From Leptospira interrogans (GTDB taxonomy: Bacteria; Spirochaetota; Leptospiria; Leptospirales; Leptospiraceae), in NCBI RefSeq assembly GCF_900156205.1, contig NZ_FTNA01000039.1, positions 1 to 37,018 on the forward strand: a DNA stretch of 37,018 bases. The letters run 5' to 3'. The translations under genes were made by a program, and so were the position numbers. Under the pieces are notes generated by a model. It saw nothing but the letters and a program-made list of their open reading frames with translations, had not been told where the DNA came from and ran no database searches. How positions within the stretch are numbered: the first letter of the stretch is position 1; each line of letters opens with the position of its first letter. Positions 35,166 to 37,018 of this stretch are shown here, in pieces.

Positions 35166-35460
35166 AATTTTATCTATTGAGTTATAAATATTAACGTTTT
35201 CTATCTTTAGTTGGGGGCTTACGGGGAATTTTTACATTTTCGAAATTTTACAGTAAAATCTAAATTTGTAATAGTTCCCACATTTTTCAAATTTGGCTGT
35301 AGTTATGACCCAAGATTCAAAGATAAAATATAGTGGTTTGTAATAGTTCCTACATTTTAAATTCAATCACGTTCAACGTTCAAACAACAAAAAATATACT
35401 TTTCAAACGATTAATCCATTCTGTTAATCAGAGCATCATACAGTAAAACCACACTACTAT

Positions 35461-35635
35461 GAGCTTGTCCCAAAATCGTCCAATGTGGCAGCTACTAGGA
35501 AAATTTAACAACATTAGAATTGTTTGAAAGTTCCCAAATTGCCAAATGCGACCTAACTTGTAGGAACTATTATACTTTATTAAGAATTTCTAAATAATGA
35601 TCGCATAAAATTCTTTGAGATTTTGGGACAAGCTT
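35461..35635 (+). repeat. MITE-like element bounded by GAGCTTGTCCCAAAA inverted repeats, copy 2
   Basis: Left end GAGCTTGTCCCAAAA, right end TTTTGGGACAAGCTT, 14 of 15 paired. The interior contains CGTCCAATGTGG, AAATTTAACAACA, AAATGCGACCTAACTTGTAG and GGAACTATTATA. No coding capacity. Confidence 0.75.
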
Positions 35636-35727
35636 TAAATTCAGACACGGTCCTACATTCGCCCAAACCTTATTACCATAACCAACCTCACAAGTTGAAT
35701 AGGATTTTAGAATCAAAATGAACTCAA

Positions 35728-35758
35728 CAGAACGGGCTTTCTATGGATCGCCGTTCTG
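35728..35758 (-). repeat. Stem-loop related to the IS right end, CAGAACGG stem
   Basis: CAGAACGG (35728-35735) pairs perfectly with CCGTTCTG (35751-35758) around the loop GCTTTCTATGGATCG. The reverse complement of the loop, GATCCATAGAAAGC, matches the IS hairpin loop GACCCATAGGAAA. AACTCAA precedes it, as in the relative at 35871. Confidence 0.6.
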
Positions 35759-35871
35759 GACTCAAAAAGGCACATTTTTCAAGTGTTCCGACAAGAATGA
35801 GTCTTTTTACTTGCAAAAAGTATGTTTTTCTGATAGAGAAAAATTTTCCGAACCACCCAAAAATAGGGAAA

Positions 35872-35909
35872 ACTCAACACAACGCTCTTTATGAATCGCG
35901 TTGTGGAGT
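35872..35909 (-). repeat. Stem-loop related to the IS right end, CACAACGC stem
   Basis: CACAACGC (35878-35885) pairs with GCGTTGTG (35898-35905), and the outer ACTC pairs with GAGT across a two-base bulge. The stem is the same as in the IS (ACAACGC/GCGTTGT at 23888-23914), in the opposite orientation; the loop is TCTTTATGAATC. Confidence 0.6.
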
Positions 35910-36215
35910 GGGAACTAAGTTTTACAGAGGATTTGTCGTAACTCCGGCAGATTTATATTGAGATCAAATACTTGGTTATGCCTTCTTACCGCCAACTTCG
36001 CTTCTAAATTAACGTGAGTTCGGTGTAAAAAATCTATTTTATAAAACCTGATTTTTCCGTAAAAATAAAATGTGGCAACTATTACAAATCCAGGTTTTAT
36101 TTTACAGTTGATTTTGAAAATGTAAGGGCTCTTAAAGATAATTCTAAAAACGTGGGAACTCAATATTTAAAAATTTATAATGTAACTTAATCTCTGGGAA
36201 CTATATAATTTTTAA

Positions 36216-36318
36216 AGAATATATAAAAAAATCAATTCTCCATCTCGTTTCTGTTTCATGAAATAGTCAATTGAAGCAATTTTATTAATCGCGCTATGAA
36301 TTTTTTTCAACAACTCTA
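36216..36318 (+). repeat. ~102-bp TA-flanked MITE-like repeat, copy 6 (left end decayed)
   Basis: The interior TCAATTCTCCATCTCGTTTC, TGTTTCATGAAATAGTCAAT and the right end TTTTTTTCAACAACTCTA match the family; the left inverted repeat has been lost by point changes. Confidence 0.65.
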
Positions 36319-36420
36319 ATTAATCAGAAAAAGATCTAATATTTCCGATGAATTTTATATTTACCGATGAGCGCGAATCATAATTACCTACAAAAATTTG
36401 ATTCTTGTCCTTCCTGACCC

Positions 36421-36506
36421 CTATAAAATTGAACACTGTAATCTTTTATTACAAAGCTCTATTTCAGTAAAAAATATTCGGTACTTTATTATATAATTCT
36501 GAATAG
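36421..36506 (+). repeat. ~80-bp dispersed repeat (CTGTTTCAGCGTAAAA family), forward copy
   Basis: CTATAAAATTGAACACTGTA, then AATCTTTTATTACAAAGCTC, ATTTCAGTAAAAAATATTCG and GTACTTTATTATATAATTCT. It is the mirror image of 11722-11810 along its whole length. Confidence 0.65.
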
Positions 36507-36680
36507 AATTTTATAAAAGTTCTCTAAACTGGCAAATATGCCAAAAAAGATCTCATTGATACTTAACTAAAACTGAATAAACATTCAGAATTGGAAAAGA
36601 TTACAGATCAAAACCCAAATATAATTCATATATATGTTCAAAATAAACAGATAATCATTTATCTTCATTAATATCCCTAG

Positions 36681-36704
36681 CAGTGAAAAGTTTTGTTTTC
36701 ACTG
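36681..36704 (+). promoter_or_regulatory. Perfect hairpin/operator-like palindrome before the small ORF
   Basis: CAGTGAAAA-GTTTTG-TTTTCACTG, a 9-bp perfect inverted repeat, lies 19 nt before the GAAGG ribosome binding site of the next ORF. It could be an operator or a 5'-UTR hairpin. Confidence 0.45.
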
Positions 36705-36733
36705 AGAAGCAAAAAGAATGAAAGAAGGTGAAA

Positions 36734-36982
36734 ATGATGAATATAATTTTAATAGGTTTCTTTTTATTAGAAACATTAGAAAATCTATATACAGCTTATG
36801 TAGAATATTTTCTAAAACAGACCTTTTTAGATAGCATACAAAAAATTTCTAAAACGGATCGAAAGCAAAATGAAATACCAGTTCTCCCAATTTTTAAAAT
36901 TCTGATCTTTCAAGTTATATCTAGTAAGGGAATCTTCTTAAGTTTATCTGATAATAAGATCAATCAGAGATACAAATTATAA
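36734..36982 (+). CDS. Unrecognised small membrane-associated protein
   Basis: 82 residues from the ATG at 36734, with GAAGG 5 nt upstream. I do not recognise it. A hydrophobic N-terminal stretch (MMNIILIGFFLLETLE) could be a membrane segment or uncleaved signal; a second hydrophobic stretch is IPVLPIFKILIFQVI near residues 47-61. The codon make-up is as AT-rich as the surrounding non-coding DNA, so it may be a chance or decayed frame. Its good ribosome binding site and the palindrome before it are the arguments for a gene. Confidence 0.4.
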   Translation: MMNIILIGFFLLETLENLYTAYVEYFLKQTFLDSIQKISKTDRKQNEIPVLPIFKILIFQVISSKGIFLSLSDNKINQRYKL

Positions 36983-37018
36983 AGATTCGTGTTGTTTAAA
37001 GATATTAATAACAATAGA

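Larger units (their letters stand above)
35166..36733. other. 1.6-kb repeat-filled non-coding region
   Basis: No gene seen; the frame at 35743-35961 spans two hairpins and is not credible. It holds reverse GGAACT motifs (35275, 35348), a complete GAGCTTGTCCCAAAA-bounded element (35461-35635), two stem-loops related to the IS right end (35728-35758 and 35872-35909), forward GGAACT motifs (36155, 36197), a degenerate ~102-bp repeat (36216-36318), an ~80-bp family copy (36421-36506) and a perfect hairpin at 36681-36704. Confidence 0.55.

Noticed and set aside
35743..35961. 72-residue ORF in the right spacer
   Set aside because: It runs through two hairpin repeats and ends in repeat sequence; no sign of coding constraint.

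Overview
The window looks like chromosomal DNA of a pathogenic Leptospira, probably of the L. interrogans/kirschneri/noguchii group. The reasons are low GC content, low coding density with long AT-rich spacers full of degenerate repeats, an IS110-family element, a lipoprotein M9 collagenase, a DUF1566 surface protein, and the clustering of the housekeeping genes. The species is inferred from general knowledge, not from a search.

Layout, left to right. (1) 1-3115: a secreted M9 collagenase lipoprotein behind an AT-rich leader, closed by a strong hairpin. (2) 3.9-8.1 kb: a class-3-type aldehyde dehydrogenase (-) and an HDOD signalling protein with a degenerate ATPase domain (+). (3) 9.4-11.6 kb: the acetolactate synthase genes ilvB-ilvN (-), preceded by what looks like a complete transcription attenuator: a 30-residue Leu/Val-rich leader peptide, an antiterminator and an intrinsic terminator. 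(4) 12.1-15.7 kb: thiol peroxidase, a STAS protein and a two-repeat DUF1566 protein. (5) 17.4-22.2 kb: a tight minus-strand run rplU-prp-rpmA-(terminator)-obgE-proB-proA-nadD, joining ribosome biogenesis, proline synthesis and NAD synthesis. (6) 22.6-24.1 kb: an intact-looking IS110-family (IS1111-like) element with a structured right end that may encode its guide (bridge) RNA. (7) 24.6-27.4 kb: a tandem VOC/PhnB-like protein, a DUF2400 protein with DNA-glycosylase-like residues, and HMG-CoA lyase. (8) 28.4-31.5 kb: rlmN, a small Cys-rich lipoprotein and a GT83/PMT-like membrane glycosyltransferase. (9) 32.6-35.2 kb: trpC and a STAS protein (-), divergent from murD (+). (10) A 1.6-kb repeat-filled spacer and one small unrecognised membrane ORF at the right edge.

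About a third of the window is non-coding, and it is not featureless. By eye I find several dispersed families: a ~102-bp MITE-like element with TA-flanked terminal inverted repeats (six copies); a ~90-bp relative (two copies); a 175-208-bp element bounded by GAGCTTGTCCCAAAA inverted repeats; roughly thirty copies of a short palindrome-like motif around TGTGGGAACTACCACA; a ~80-bp family built on CTGTTTCAGCGTAAAA; and stem-loops with a conserved loop and compensating stem changes, one of which lies inside the IS right end. The clearest undescribed system is the ilvB attenuator. The most intriguing non-coding signals are the IS right-end RNA and its hairpin relatives elsewhere in the window.
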